Of a DNA stretch of 33,085 nt, positions 17,418-24,232 are shown one piece after another. Position numbers and translations under genes: made by a program. Positions within the stretch are counted from its first letter, which is position 1, and each line of letters starts with the position of its first letter. Location: positions 1 to 33,085 of IMG/VR virus record IMGVR_UViG_3300046740_000799. The stretch is one strand, 5' to 3'. The notes under the pieces were generated by a model. The model worked only from the letters and a program-made list of their open reading frames with translations. It did no database searches and was not told where the DNA came from. Origin of the DNA: a virus.

Positions 17418-18085
17418 AGCCGCTCCAGATCCACGAACCACGCGATGAAGAACGTCACGCGCTTGCGCGCCCAGCCTGCCTCGCTTTCGATCTGGCCGCA
17501 CACAATCGGATCCGCGCGCTGGTCGGTGCAGATGCCGATGGCGTCGAAGAGCTTCATCGCCCGCGCCTTGTCGACCGCCTCCATGATCTGAGGCTTGACG
17601 AGGTGCATCGGGATCTCGAGTTCGGTCGACAGCGCGCCGGGGGAGTAGATGCTTTTCTTGCCGCCCTTGCCGTCGTCGATCTCACTCTTGTACACGATCG
17701 GGAGCGGGTTCTTGTACTCGCCCTCGCCCTGCGCGAGCCGGTGCGGCTCTTGGCGGAAGCCGTCGTTCCAGCTTTTTTCCTCCATGCGCCCTTTCTTCGC
17801 GTGCGTGCGGATCGCGAAGATCTCCAGCGGGAAGTTGGGCACGATCAGGTAGCCCGCCTCGACCGCGGCCTTGACCTTGCGGTAGAAGCCGATGCGCCGA
17901 TCGGCCTTCTTCATCAGCCGCTTGAACGGCGCGCCCTTCCACTCGTAGCTCTGGGTGTGGTCGTAGCACTCCTGCGCCTCCGCGCGCTGCGCGATCCAGA
18001 ACTCGATGCGTTGCTCGAACCACGCGACCAGCGATTGCTGCGCGGGCGCGAGGTCGGTGGGGCTCAGAGCGATGATCTGTTGCAT
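17414..18085 (-). CDS. Conserved phage protein in recombination operon
   Basis: 223 residues, ATG 18085 with GGAGG just upstream. It overlaps the end of the nuclease gene by 22 bases. Residues 18-80 are charged helix (WFEQRIEFWIAQRAEAQE). Then comes GYLIVPNFPLEIFAIRT, a Lys/Arg/Glu stretch, and a C-terminal part with KPQIMEAVDKARAMKLFD and RVTFFIAWFVDL. I recall this arrangement from conserved phage proteins of unknown function encoded near recombination genes. There are no catalytic motifs. A role in recombination or DNA handling is inferred from context only. Confidence 0.82.
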   Translation of the reverse strand: MQQIIALSPTDLAPAQQSLVAWFEQRIEFWIAQRAEAQECYDHTQSYEWKGAPFKRLMKKADRRIGFYRKVKAAVEAGYLIVPNFPLEIFAIRTHAKKGRMEEKSWNDGFRQEPHRLAQGEGEYKNPLPIVYKSEIDDGKGGKKSIYSPGALSTELEIPMHLVKPQIMEAVDKARAMKLFDAIGICTDQRADPIVCGQIESEAGWARKRVTFFIAWFVDLERL

Positions 18086-18618
18086 GGTTCCTCCAGTAGC
18101 GTCGGTAGAAGGTGCAGCGGCTTGAGGCGTTTGATCTCGATCGTTCGGCAGGGGTTGTGGAACTTCAGCTTGTTGCTGATCTCGTCTTGGCGTTTATGCG
18201 CGCAGTGCTCCTCGAACATGAGCCGCGTGCAGCAGCCGACGATGTACACGGTGTGGTACGACTCGAACGCGACATGGCCTTCGCTGCGTGCGCGCGTGAA
18301 GATGTAGTTGACGACCTGCTTCTCGTAGTTGTGATCCGCCACGTCGCAGTCGTAATGCGGCTGCGGGTAGGTCGAGCAATTCTGCGTCTTGACCTCGAAC
18401 TTGTGTCCGAGGATCTGGTAGTCGTGCGTCCTGCCTCCGATGTGTACAAAGGGAATTTTCAACTTGGTCATGGCGCTCTCTGCCGCCAGTTCGCCGAGGA
18501 ACCCGATCTCGGTCCGGAATCCCTCCTTCCCGAAAACCGGGCGGCGGAACGGCAGCCTCGACCGCTCCAGCGCCTGCATTCTCATCTCGTCGGTTACGAA
18601 GACCGTGGGAAATTTCAT
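18064..18618 (-). CDS. PD-(D/E)XK-type nuclease (putative)
   Basis: 184 residues, ATG 18618 overlapping the upstream stop (ATGA) with GAAGAGG as ribosome site. The expected nuclease core is visible: Glu43 in a helix (GFLGELAAESA), Asp66 (HDYQI) and Glu75-Val-Lys77 (KFEVKTQ), the E, D and ExK positions of the PD-(D/E)XK superfamily in correct order and spacing. The C-terminal half is helical with several Cys and His. It is co-transcribed with a Sak4-like ATPase and a RecB-like exonuclease, so resolution or trimming of recombination intermediates is likely. Holliday-junction resolvase and host-DNA nuclease are both possible. Confidence 0.72.
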   Translation of the reverse strand: MKFPTVFVTDEMRMQALERSRLPFRRPVFGKEGFRTEIGFLGELAAESAMTKLKIPFVHIGGRTHDYQILGHKFEVKTQNCSTYPQPHYDCDVADHNYEKQVVNYIFTRARSEGHVAFESYHTVYIVGCCTRLMFEEHCAHKRQDEISNKLKFHNPCRTIEIKRLKPLHLLPTLLEEPCNRSSL

Positions 18619-19580
18619 GCTGACCTCTTCGCGCCGCGCTTGATGCGACCGAATTGCGGGCTGGCCTCGTTGCGCTCCTCCTCGGTGAGCGACTGCCACG
18701 CCGTGAGCAGGCTCGCCATGCTGATCTTCGCGGCGGCTTCGAGGCGCGCGATGACCGGGTTCACTGCCGCGCCGGACGCGCTGTCGACTGGCCCCTGCGG
18801 CGACGCGGGCGTGCTCGGCGTGGCTCCCTCGGCCCACTGCGCGAGGCGCACGCCGCACTCCTCATCGATCAGCGCGCCGGTCGGGAACATCGGGCGATGC
18901 TGTTCCTGCAACTTGATCGGCAGGCCCACGCCGGGGTTCTGCGCCATCATCAGGAACGACACCGTGAGCTCGAACGGCAGGTTCTTTTCGCTGATCGGGA
19001 TCCAGCCGTCGAGGCCGGTCAGGCTCTGCTTCGCGGTCACGACCATCTTGCCGCTCTGCGGATCCTTGACCATCTCGATCTTCGGCTCGGCGCGGAAGCA
19101 CAGGATCAAATGCGCGCGAACCTGCAGCAGCCGGTTCACCATTTTCTTGTGCGCGCCTTTCGGCTTGATCCACGACGCCATTTTGAACAGGTCGCGCTTT
19201 TTCCAGTCGGTGCCCGCCATGCGGTCGATCTCGTCTTCCTGCTGCTCCAGCACGCCGCCGTCGCCCGCCCACACATGCGAGGTGGAGTCGGTGAGGATCA
19301 CCGGGTAGCCCGCGTCGTCGGCCGCGACGATCGCCTCGGTGTAACGCTCGGGGGTAAACGGCCCCTTGAGCTCGCCATGGTCGAACGTGAAGCGGTCGGC
19401 GTAGTGCAGCGCCCGGCGCGCCTCGGTGTCGATGACCGCGAACTTGGGCTTGCCCAGCGCGCGGCAGATGCCGGTGGCGAGGCGCATCGCGCTGTAGGTC
19501 TTGCCGGATCCGGTGCCACCGGCGAGCCCGACGAGCAGGCCCACCGACTCTCGTGTTGCTGGTCTGAACTCGAATGTCAT
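18615..19580 (-). CDS. Sak4-like RecA-fold ATPase (single-strand annealing/recombination)
   Basis: 321 residues, ATG 19580 preceded by GGAGA and overlapping the upstream stop. Walker A is GGTGSGKT at 21-28. Walker B is VILTD with Asp98. An early acidic strand (VIDTE at 49-53) follows the ATP-binding helix, as in RecA-type phage ATPases of the AAA_24/Sak4 group. Residues to about 245 form the ATPase core. The rest is a Ser/Pro/Ala linker and a basic helical tail (to RIKRGAKRSA) that may hold partner or SSB contacts. In such phages the protein helps ssDNA annealing and replication-linked recombination. Neighbouring exonuclease genes support this. Confidence 0.85.
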   Translation of the reverse strand: MTFEFRPATRESVGLLVGLAGGTGSGKTYSAMRLATGICRALGKPKFAVIDTEARRALHYADRFTFDHGELKGPFTPERYTEAIVAADDAGYPVILTDSTSHVWAGDGGVLEQQEDEIDRMAGTDWKKRDLFKMASWIKPKGAHKKMVNRLLQVRAHLILCFRAEPKIEMVKDPQSGKMVVTAKQSLTGLDGWIPISEKNLPFELTVSFLMMAQNPGVGLPIKLQEQHRPMFPTGALIDEECGVRLAQWAEGATPSTPASPQGPVDSASGAAVNPVIARLEAAAKISMASLLTAWQSLTEEERNEASPQFGRIKRGAKRSA

Positions 19581-19873
19581 GGCTTTTCTCCACCGCTGAA
19601 GAAGTCGCGCAGGATCGTGCTGATCACCATCTGCGGCTTGATGATCATCGCGCCCTGCATGTTCATCAGGTAGCCGAGGCGCTCGCGCGCCTCCTTGATG
19701 TCGTCGAAGACGTTGATCGAGTGACGGCGCTCGCCCTTCTCTTCAAAGTAGAGCCGGAACTTGCCGCCGCCGGTCAGCGTGATCGTGTACGTGCGCTGGT
19801 CGACGATGCGCTCCTCGACGCCCTCGGGCGAGAGGTATTCGTCCTTCAACACGTCTGGCTTTTCGTCGCTCAT
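19577..19873 (-). CDS. Small unknown protein upstream of the Sak4-like gene
   Basis: 98 residues, ATG 19873 with GAGGAGG a few bases upstream; its stop overlaps the ATPase start (ATGA). The sequence is mixed alpha/beta: an acidic start (MSDEKPDVLKDEYL), two likely strands (TYTITLTGGGKFRLYF) and a helix (DDIKEARERLGYLMN). No Cys pairs or membrane segment. Tight coupling to the recombination ATPase makes an accessory role in the same process reasonable, but nothing in the sequence proves it. Confidence 0.78.
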   Translation of the reverse strand: MSDEKPDVLKDEYLSPEGVEERIVDQRTYTITLTGGGKFRLYFEEKGERRHSINVFDDIKEARERLGYLMNMQGAMIIKPQMVISTILRDFFSGGEKP

Positions 19874-20142
19874 GCCTCCTCCCCGCACAGGTACTGGCCG
19901 AGGCTCAAGGCACCGACGATTCCCGCAAGGCATTCGGTGTAGAAGCTGATCAGCCCGTCGCGCATGATCATGTGCCCGATCCAGTACAGGTCAGCGAACG
20001 GCGGCGACGAGAACACGATGAAGCCCCAGAAGGCACCGAACTCCTTGTTCGCCAGCCACGCTGTATACAAGTGGAATCCAAACATCCCGAGGATCCCGAC
20101 CCCCATGAGGATGGCACCAATGACACCAAGAGTCGTCTTCAT
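19870..20142 (-). CDS. Small membrane protein, two to three segments
   Basis: 90 residues, ATG 20142 with GGAG upstream; it overlaps both neighbours by four bases. Hydrophobic segments lie at about 6-24 (GVIGAILMGVGILGMFGF), 36-50 (GAFWGFIVFSS) and 70-83 (AGIVGALSLGQYL). Such genes in phage early operons can act in superinfection exclusion, lysis timing or host membrane change, but no specific family is recognised. It is odd to find it inside an operon otherwise devoted to DNA recombination. Confidence 0.8.
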   Translation of the reverse strand: MKTTLGVIGAILMGVGILGMFGFHLYTAWLANKEFGAFWGFIVFSSPPFADLYWIGHMIMRDGLISFYTECLAGIVGALSLGQYLCGEEA

Positions 20143-20297
20143 TTGCCGCTCCAGTCTTTCTGGATTTCACTGAGCAAGTACACGGCGGCGGCGAACGCGA
20201 AGTCGATCCACAGCGGCAGCGTGACCCAGATCCAGTCCCAGTGGATCACGCCCGCGAGTTTCAGAGCGACGAGGATGAAGCCGATTATCCACGTCAT
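20139..20297 (-). CDS. 52-residue two-segment membrane protein
   Basis: 52 residues, ATG 20297 with AGGAAGA six bases upstream; the stop overlaps the next ATG. Segments at about 3-18 (WIIGFILVALKLAGV) and 22-42 (WIWVTLPLWIDFAFAAAVYL) are separated by a short turn containing HWDW. It resembles small phage membrane proteins often labelled transmembrane Fragile-X-F protein, a name with no known function. The Trp-rich second segment and hairpin topology would also fit a holin-like or exclusion protein; this is inference. Confidence 0.8.
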   Translation of the reverse strand: MTWIIGFILVALKLAGVIHWDWIWVTLPLWIDFAFAAAVYLLSEIQKDWSGK

Positions 20298-21187
20298 GGC
20301 AGTTCTTCCTGTGTAGCCAGCATCTCGCCCTCGGCCTCCGCGAGTTCCCACGGCGTGGGCTCGGCGTAGTGGATCCGGTGATCGTAGTCCGGCCAGTGGT
20401 CGTCCGCGATGCAGTGCTGCCACTTGTTGATCGCGACCTTCACGCGGTCGTCCTCGATCTGCGCCTTCGCTGGCGTCAGGCCGATCAGCGTGCAGGCGTA
20501 CGGCGCGTCCTGCTCCTGCACGAGCATCAGGTGGTGGGTGTGCGGCGTGGGCTGGATGATCTGCGACAGGCCGCGCGCGTAGAAGCGCAGGCTGAAACCG
20601 TAGCCCATGTTCTGCATGATGCCGCGGATGAACTTGTCGGCGCGCGCGCTCGCGCTCGTCGTCTTGTAGTGCAGGATCAGGTCGTAGTCGTGCGTCATAA
20701 AGTCCGGACGCGCGCGGCAGTAGATGTCGTGCTTGACGTCGGGGCCGGTTTCCTTCCACACGATCGTGCGCTCGGCCGCGCCGCGCTCGAAGATGCCGTC
20801 GAACTGAGACTGCTCGATGAAGCGGTGCGCACGCAGAGCCATCGCGTTGACCGCAGGCATCTTGATCGCGAGCATCGGGATCTTGCCTGCCGCACGCGCG
20901 GCGTCGCGCTCGTCCTTTGCTTTGTTCGTGCGCCAACTGTCGGCGTCGACGACGACGATGCGTTCCTCGCCGTGCAGGAACAGGTCGTGCGCGGCGGATC
21001 CGATGTCGGCTTCGTTCGCCTCGAAGGTGCCGAGCGCGCCGAGGCGGGGGTGCTCCTGCCAAGCGTGCAGTGGAGAAGCTGTGAGCATCCTGTGTCCAAT
21101 CGAGGAGGACAGCGAGGGGTTCTCGCAGGGATCCGCGAGGTACTCAGAAAACGGCATGTCGTAGATGCCGGGCGCGGTGATTCTCAT
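20294..21187 (-). CDS. RecB-like PD-(D/E)XK exonuclease, DUF3799-type, with altered catalytic motif
   Basis: 297 residues, ATG 21187 with AAAGGAA upstream; first gene after the minus-strand promoter. The N-terminus (GIYDMPFSEYLADP, SLSSSIGHRML, SPLHAW) is the pattern of exodeoxyribonuclease VIII-like phage proteins. IGSAAHDLFLHG at 62-73 is the conserved helix and RARPDF at 158-163 carries the first acidic residue. The family normally has a D-x-K-T-T strand next; here it reads LHYKTT, with His173 in place of Asp and Lys175 kept. Asp169 four residues earlier might substitute. If active it resects DNA ends to feed the Sak4-like annealing pathway. Confidence 0.85.
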   Translation of the reverse strand: MRITAPGIYDMPFSEYLADPCENPSLSSSIGHRMLTASPLHAWQEHPRLGALGTFEANEADIGSAAHDLFLHGEERIVVVDADSWRTNKAKDERDAARAAGKIPMLAIKMPAVNAMALRAHRFIEQSQFDGIFERGAAERTIVWKETGPDVKHDIYCRARPDFMTHDYDLILHYKTTSASARADKFIRGIMQNMGYGFSLRFYARGLSQIIQPTPHTHHLMLVQEQDAPYACTLIGLTPAKAQIEDDRVKVAINKWQHCIADDHWPDYDHRIHYAEPTPWELAEAEGEMLATQEELP

Positions 21188-21230
21188 GGGGTTTCCTTTG
21201 GGGGTGAGTGGGCGGTTTCTTGCACTCGCC

Positions 21231-21259
21231 AGAATACGCGAGGGGATACAAGTGGTCAA
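21231..21259 (-). promoter_or_regulatory. Sigma70-type promoter for the minus-strand recombination operon
   Basis: Read on the minus strand, TTGACC (21259-21254) and TATTCT (21236-21231) are separated by exactly 17 bases, a near-consensus host promoter. Transcription would start near 21224, about 37 bases before the exonuclease ATG at 21187. Part of an inverted repeat lies inside its spacer. Confidence 0.75.
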
Positions 21260-21298
21260 TACTCATTGAAAGGCACAGATCACTGCCGTATCCTCGCG
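21237..21298. promoter_or_regulatory. Inverted repeat, candidate operator of the divergent promoters
   Basis: CGCGAGGGGATAC at 21237-21249 and GTATCCTCGCG at 21288-21298 are inverted copies of one sequence; one arm has two extra G. One arm sits in the spacer of the minus promoter next to its -10, the other covers the -10 of the plus promoter. A protein bound to both would block both promoters. The adjacent HTH protein is the obvious candidate; that link is inference. Confidence 0.55.
21266..21294 (+). promoter_or_regulatory. Sigma70-type promoter for the plus-strand regulator and replication genes
   Basis: TTGAAA at 21266-21271 and TATCCT at 21289-21294 with a 17-base spacer. The expected start is near 21301, giving a leader of about 28 bases before ATG 21329 with GGAGG inside it. 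It stands back to back with the minus-strand promoter, the two -35 boxes being only six bases apart. Confidence 0.7.
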
Positions 21299-21328
21299 GG
21301 CATCTCGCCAACGGAGGCAAAGCGCCCC

Positions 21329-21538
21329 ATGACCCCACAATTCGCAGTCCTGTCCCTCCTCGCACGCGGCTGGAGGCAGGAGGACATCGCCGACGCCGTC
21401 GGCGTCACCCAGCCAACGATCCACCGCATCAAGGGCGGCGTCATGCCAGCGTGGGACACCGGCATGAAGCTGATCGAGGTCTGCAAGCTGGAAAAAGCGA
21501 AACGCAAGCAGCCGCAGGTCGCCGCCGGTGGAAGTTGA
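21329..21538 (+). CDS. Small HTH (Cro/CI-like) regulator
   Basis: 69 residues, ATG 21329 with GGAGG about 11 bases upstream. Residues 17-34 (QEDIADAVGVTQPTIHRI) are a standard helix-turn-helix, with Ala21, Gly25 and Ile31 at the usual positions. The short basic C-terminus (KAKRKQPQ) has no dimerisation or cleavage domain, so it is Cro-sized rather than a full CI repressor. First gene of the plus-strand early operon and next to a palindromic operator-like repeat, so it probably represses one or both divergent promoters. Confidence 0.85.
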   Translation: MTPQFAVLSLLARGWRQEDIADAVGVTQPTIHRIKGGVMPAWDTGMKLIEVCKLEKAKRKQPQVAAGGS

Positions 21539-21914
21539 TCTCTACGGCGAACTGATGGTCGAGGCCACGCGGCTCGGCAATCGGCTCTGGCGCAACAACA
21601 TCGGCATGGCGAAGTACACGGCCGAGAGTGGAAATGTATACACGGTGCCGTACGGCGTCGGCGGCAAGGGCGGCGCGGACATGATCGGCTTCACTCGCAG
21701 GTGCTACCGGCAACTCTTCAGAGTCGACGAGATCGTGCCCGTCTTCACCGCCATCGAGTGCAAGCGCCTCGGCTTTCGCCCGCGCAACAAGAAGGAAAAA
21801 CAACGCTGGGAGGATCAGCAAAAATACCTGCAGTTCGTGCGCGACTCCGGCGGCATCGCGGGGAGCGTCGAGTGCATCGAGGACTACCACAAGCTGATCG
21901 GGCACGCCGAGTGA
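21528..21914 (+). CDS. VRR-NUC domain nuclease
   Basis: 128 residues from GTG 21528, which overlaps the regulator gene by 11 bases. Starting at ATG 21555 would cut the helix bearing the conserved Glu (Glu8 or Glu12). The VRR-NUC pattern is clear: RLWRNNIG at 19-26, GGKGGADMIGF at 45-55 with Asp51, IECKR with Glu77 and Lys79, then a Gln-containing helix (EDQQKYLQFV). This is a PD-(D/E)XK nuclease of the group linked to structure-specific cleavage in phage and FAN1. It probably works with the helicase and primase encoded downstream. Confidence 0.85.
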   Translation: MEVDLYGELMVEATRLGNRLWRNNIGMAKYTAESGNVYTVPYGVGGKGGADMIGFTRRCYRQLFRVDEIVPVFTAIECKRLGFRPRNKKEKQRWEDQQKYLQFVRDSGGIAGSVECIEDYHKLIGHAE

Positions 21915-22453
21915 ACGTCCACGCGCGCGGTGACTACATCCGCTTCTGCGGCTACGGCATGCATTTTATCGACCCCTGCGACGGCTACTACACCATCAAC
22001 CCAGAAGGAGGGTACGGACGACACGAAGTTCTCTGCTGTGAACACTGCATCAAGAAACCCGAACACTCCGCAGCCCTCGAACGAATGATCGAGGCCGGAG
22101 CCACCGAACTGAAAAAGTACAGGAATCCACAAATGAACGATAACGCCCGCAAGAAGAAGACCGCCACGACTCCCGTCCTGACGCCCACACCCCCGCCTGC
22201 GCCCGTCGCCAAGAAGCGCGAGCCGCGGGAACCCCTGCCCTACAAGGTGCGCGATCGCATCAGCGGCGACGTGATCTACGTCATCGCGAATGGCCGCTCG
22301 CAGGCCGAGAACTTCGCGAAGTACTACCGCTTCGAGGTGCGGCCCCTGCATGCCCGTGAGGCGATCGGCTTGAAGCCCGAGCAGATCTTCGACGCGACCA
22401 AGCAGCCCGGCCCGCCGGAGCAACTCAAGCTGGCGGTGGGTGATCCGGAATGA
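21911..22453 (+). CDS. Unknown protein with Cys motif and Lys/Pro-rich linker
   Basis: 180 residues from GTG 21911, a GTGA overlap with the nuclease stop. The first 75 residues carry Cys-rich parts (FCGYGMHF, LCCEHCIKKPEHS) that may bind zinc. Residues about 80-105 are a Lys/Thr/Pro linker. The last 75 form a small domain (DVIYVIANGRSQAENFAKYY). ATG 22134 with AGGA upstream could give a second, shorter product of 106 residues. No known function; coupling on both sides places it in the replication operon. Confidence 0.8.
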   Translation: MNVHARGDYIRFCGYGMHFIDPCDGYYTINPEGGYGRHEVLCCEHCIKKPEHSAALERMIEAGATELKKYRNPQMNDNARKKKTATTPVLTPTPPPAPVAKKREPREPLPYKVRDRISGDVIYVIANGRSQAENFAKYYRFEVRPLHAREAIGLKPEQIFDATKQPGPPEQLKLAVGDPE

Positions 22454-22809
22454 GCGGAGTCAACATCTCCTCGCAGCAACTGCACGAGATCCTCTCGAGC
22501 GTCACCGAACTGACCGACCTGCAGTTGACGCAAAACCCGAAGCTCGACGTGATGACGTTCGCGACGTGCGCGTTCTCGCAGTTGCTGCGCGAGTTGCGGC
22601 ACCACACCGATGTCGAGGTGCATGGTGCCCACGCCGACGTGATCGCTGCCGCGCGCAAGTTCCTCAACCCGACCGCGCAGATCTCCAACCGTCGGCGGTG
22701 GAGGGTCGTCGCGTACGACTTCGACACCAAGATCAGGATGGCGACGCCAGACGACAAGGAGACCGTTTGCTTTCTGGTCGCAGGGATGCCGCCCCCGGTC
22801 GACCAATGA
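22450..22809 (+). CDS. Unknown small replication-operon protein
   Basis: 119 residues, ATG 22450 overlapping the previous stop, and its own stop overlapping the helicase start (ATGA both times). The first 55 residues are helical (SSQQLHEILSSVTEL), the rest mixed. There is one Cys in each half and no catalytic or membrane motif. Coupling to the helicase suggests a helper role, unproven. Confidence 0.78.
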   Translation: MSGVNISSQQLHEILSSVTELTDLQLTQNPKLDVMTFATCAFSQLLRELRHHTDVEVHGAHADVIAAARKFLNPTAQISNRRRWRVVAYDFDTKIRMATPDDKETVCFLVAGMPPPVDQ

Positions 22810-24209
22810 TCGAGCTCTACCCGCACCAAGAGGAGCAGCTTGAGCGCGTGCGGGCGAGCATGCGCCGCAAGGTGATGCGTCCGTTGATCGTCCTGTCGAC
22901 TGGCGGCGGCAAGACGGTCATCGCGACAAAGATGTGCAAAACGTCAATCAGGAAAGGGTTCGCGCCGATGTGGTTCGTCGTGCATCGGCGCGAACTTCTC
23001 GACCAAGCCGCCAAGGCATTCGCCAACGCCGGGCTCGACGTCGGCATCGTCGCGCGCGGTTACGACCTCGAAGGCAGCCGGTCGCTGCAGATCGTGCTGA
23101 TCGACTCGCTGCCGCGGCGCATGCAGTACCTCGCCAAGCCGCGCGTGATCATTCCCGACGAGGCGCACCATTGCGTCGCGCCGAAGTGGGCGCACCTGCG
23201 CGAGTTGTTCCCTGACGCGTTCTACGTCGGGTTGACCGCGACACCGCAACGGTTGGACGGCCGCGGCCTCGGCGAGCACTTCGATGAGATTATCGAGGGG
23301 CCACCGATGCGCTGGCTGATCAACAACGGCTACCTCGCCGACTTCCGGATCTTCGCGCCGCCGACGAAGGATCTGGATCTGACGCACCTCAAGCATCAGG
23401 GCGGCGACTTCAACAAGCATCAGGTCGCCGAGCGCGTGGCAAAGTCGACCATCCTCGGCGATGCGATCGCCGAATACAAGCGGCACGCGATGGGCACGCG
23501 CTGCCTGATCCGCTCGGTCGGCGTCGAGGCCAGCTTCCACACCGCCGAGGCGTTCAAGGCCGCGGGATTCGTGGCCGTTCATCTGGACGCCAAGACCTCC
23601 GATGGCGAGCGCCGCAGGGTTTTCAACGACTTCCGCCGCGGCGAGATCTCGCACCTGTGCAACGTGGATTTATTTGGCGAAGGGATCGACATTCCCGGCG
23701 TACAATCCCTCATCGATTTGCGCCCCACCGACTCGCTGACGTTCTTCCTCCAGTACATCGGAAGGATGCTGCGTCCCGCACCCGGCAAGACTCATGGAAT
23801 TTATCTCGACCACGTCGGCAACACCCTGCGGCACGGCATGCCCGACGAGCCGCGACCGTGGTCACTCGACGGCAAGCGCGCGAAGTACAAGCCGCTCCCG
23901 GTATACATGTGCAAAATTTGCTTTGGCACGTTCGGCAAGCCCTTCCGCATCTGCCCCGGCTGCGGCGCGATCGTCGTCGGCGGCGTTCCGCGCGTCGAGC
24001 CGAAGAAGGTCGACGGCGAACTGCAGGAGCTCAACAAGGAGATGCTGGCCCAGTCCCGCTACGGCAAAAAATTTGACCGCGAACGCGGTCGCGCAAAAAC
24101 ATTGGAGGAACTGGTCCGCATCGGCGTCGCGAGAAAATATCCGAAGCCGGAGCGGTGGGCCATGCACGTCATGGCAGGCAGACAAAACAAGACGCGAGCG
24201 CGGCAGTAG
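22806..24209 (+). CDS. Superfamily 2 DEAH-type helicase with C-terminal zinc ribbon
   Basis: 467 residues, ATG 22806 overlapping the previous stop. Near the N-terminus YPHQ (5-8) is a Q-type motif. Walker A is STGGGKT (31-37), motif II DEAHH (118-122) and motif III TATP (144-147). Motif VI QYIGRMLRP starts at 316 with both arginine fingers. Cys369-x2-Cys372 and Cys383-x2-Cys386 form a zinc ribbon after the helicase core, and a basic tail follows. This is the ComFA/RadD/XPB-like layout seen in phage replication or recombination helicases that unwind or remodel branched DNA. The gene sits between the nuclease and primase genes. Confidence 0.92.
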   Translation: MIELYPHQEEQLERVRASMRRKVMRPLIVLSTGGGKTVIATKMCKTSIRKGFAPMWFVVHRRELLDQAAKAFANAGLDVGIVARGYDLEGSRSLQIVLIDSLPRRMQYLAKPRVIIPDEAHHCVAPKWAHLRELFPDAFYVGLTATPQRLDGRGLGEHFDEIIEGPPMRWLINNGYLADFRIFAPPTKDLDLTHLKHQGGDFNKHQVAERVAKSTILGDAIAEYKRHAMGTRCLIRSVGVEASFHTAEAFKAAGFVAVHLDAKTSDGERRRVFNDFRRGEISHLCNVDLFGEGIDIPGVQSLIDLRPTDSLTFFLQYIGRMLRPAPGKTHGIYLDHVGNTLRHGMPDEPRPWSLDGKRAKYKPLPVYMCKICFGTFGKPFRICPGCGAIVVGGVPRVEPKKVDGELQELNKEMLAQSRYGKKFDRERGRAKTLEELVRIGVARKYPKPERWAMHVMAGRQNKTRARQ

Positions 24210-24232
24210 CTGCAGCACGCGGGGAGACTCTC

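Noticed and set aside
20058-20076. Other GTATAC sites (near 14452, 16074, 20065, 21637 and 23901) as further cassettes
   Set aside because: They lack the GGAGA leader and lie inside coding sequence or at a doubtful start; a few such hexamers are expected by chance.
24155-24232. Upstream ATG for the primase-helicase
   Set aside because: It overlaps the helicase end and gives a low-complexity extension; GGGGAG before ATG 24233 and the zinc-finger spacing favour the shorter start.
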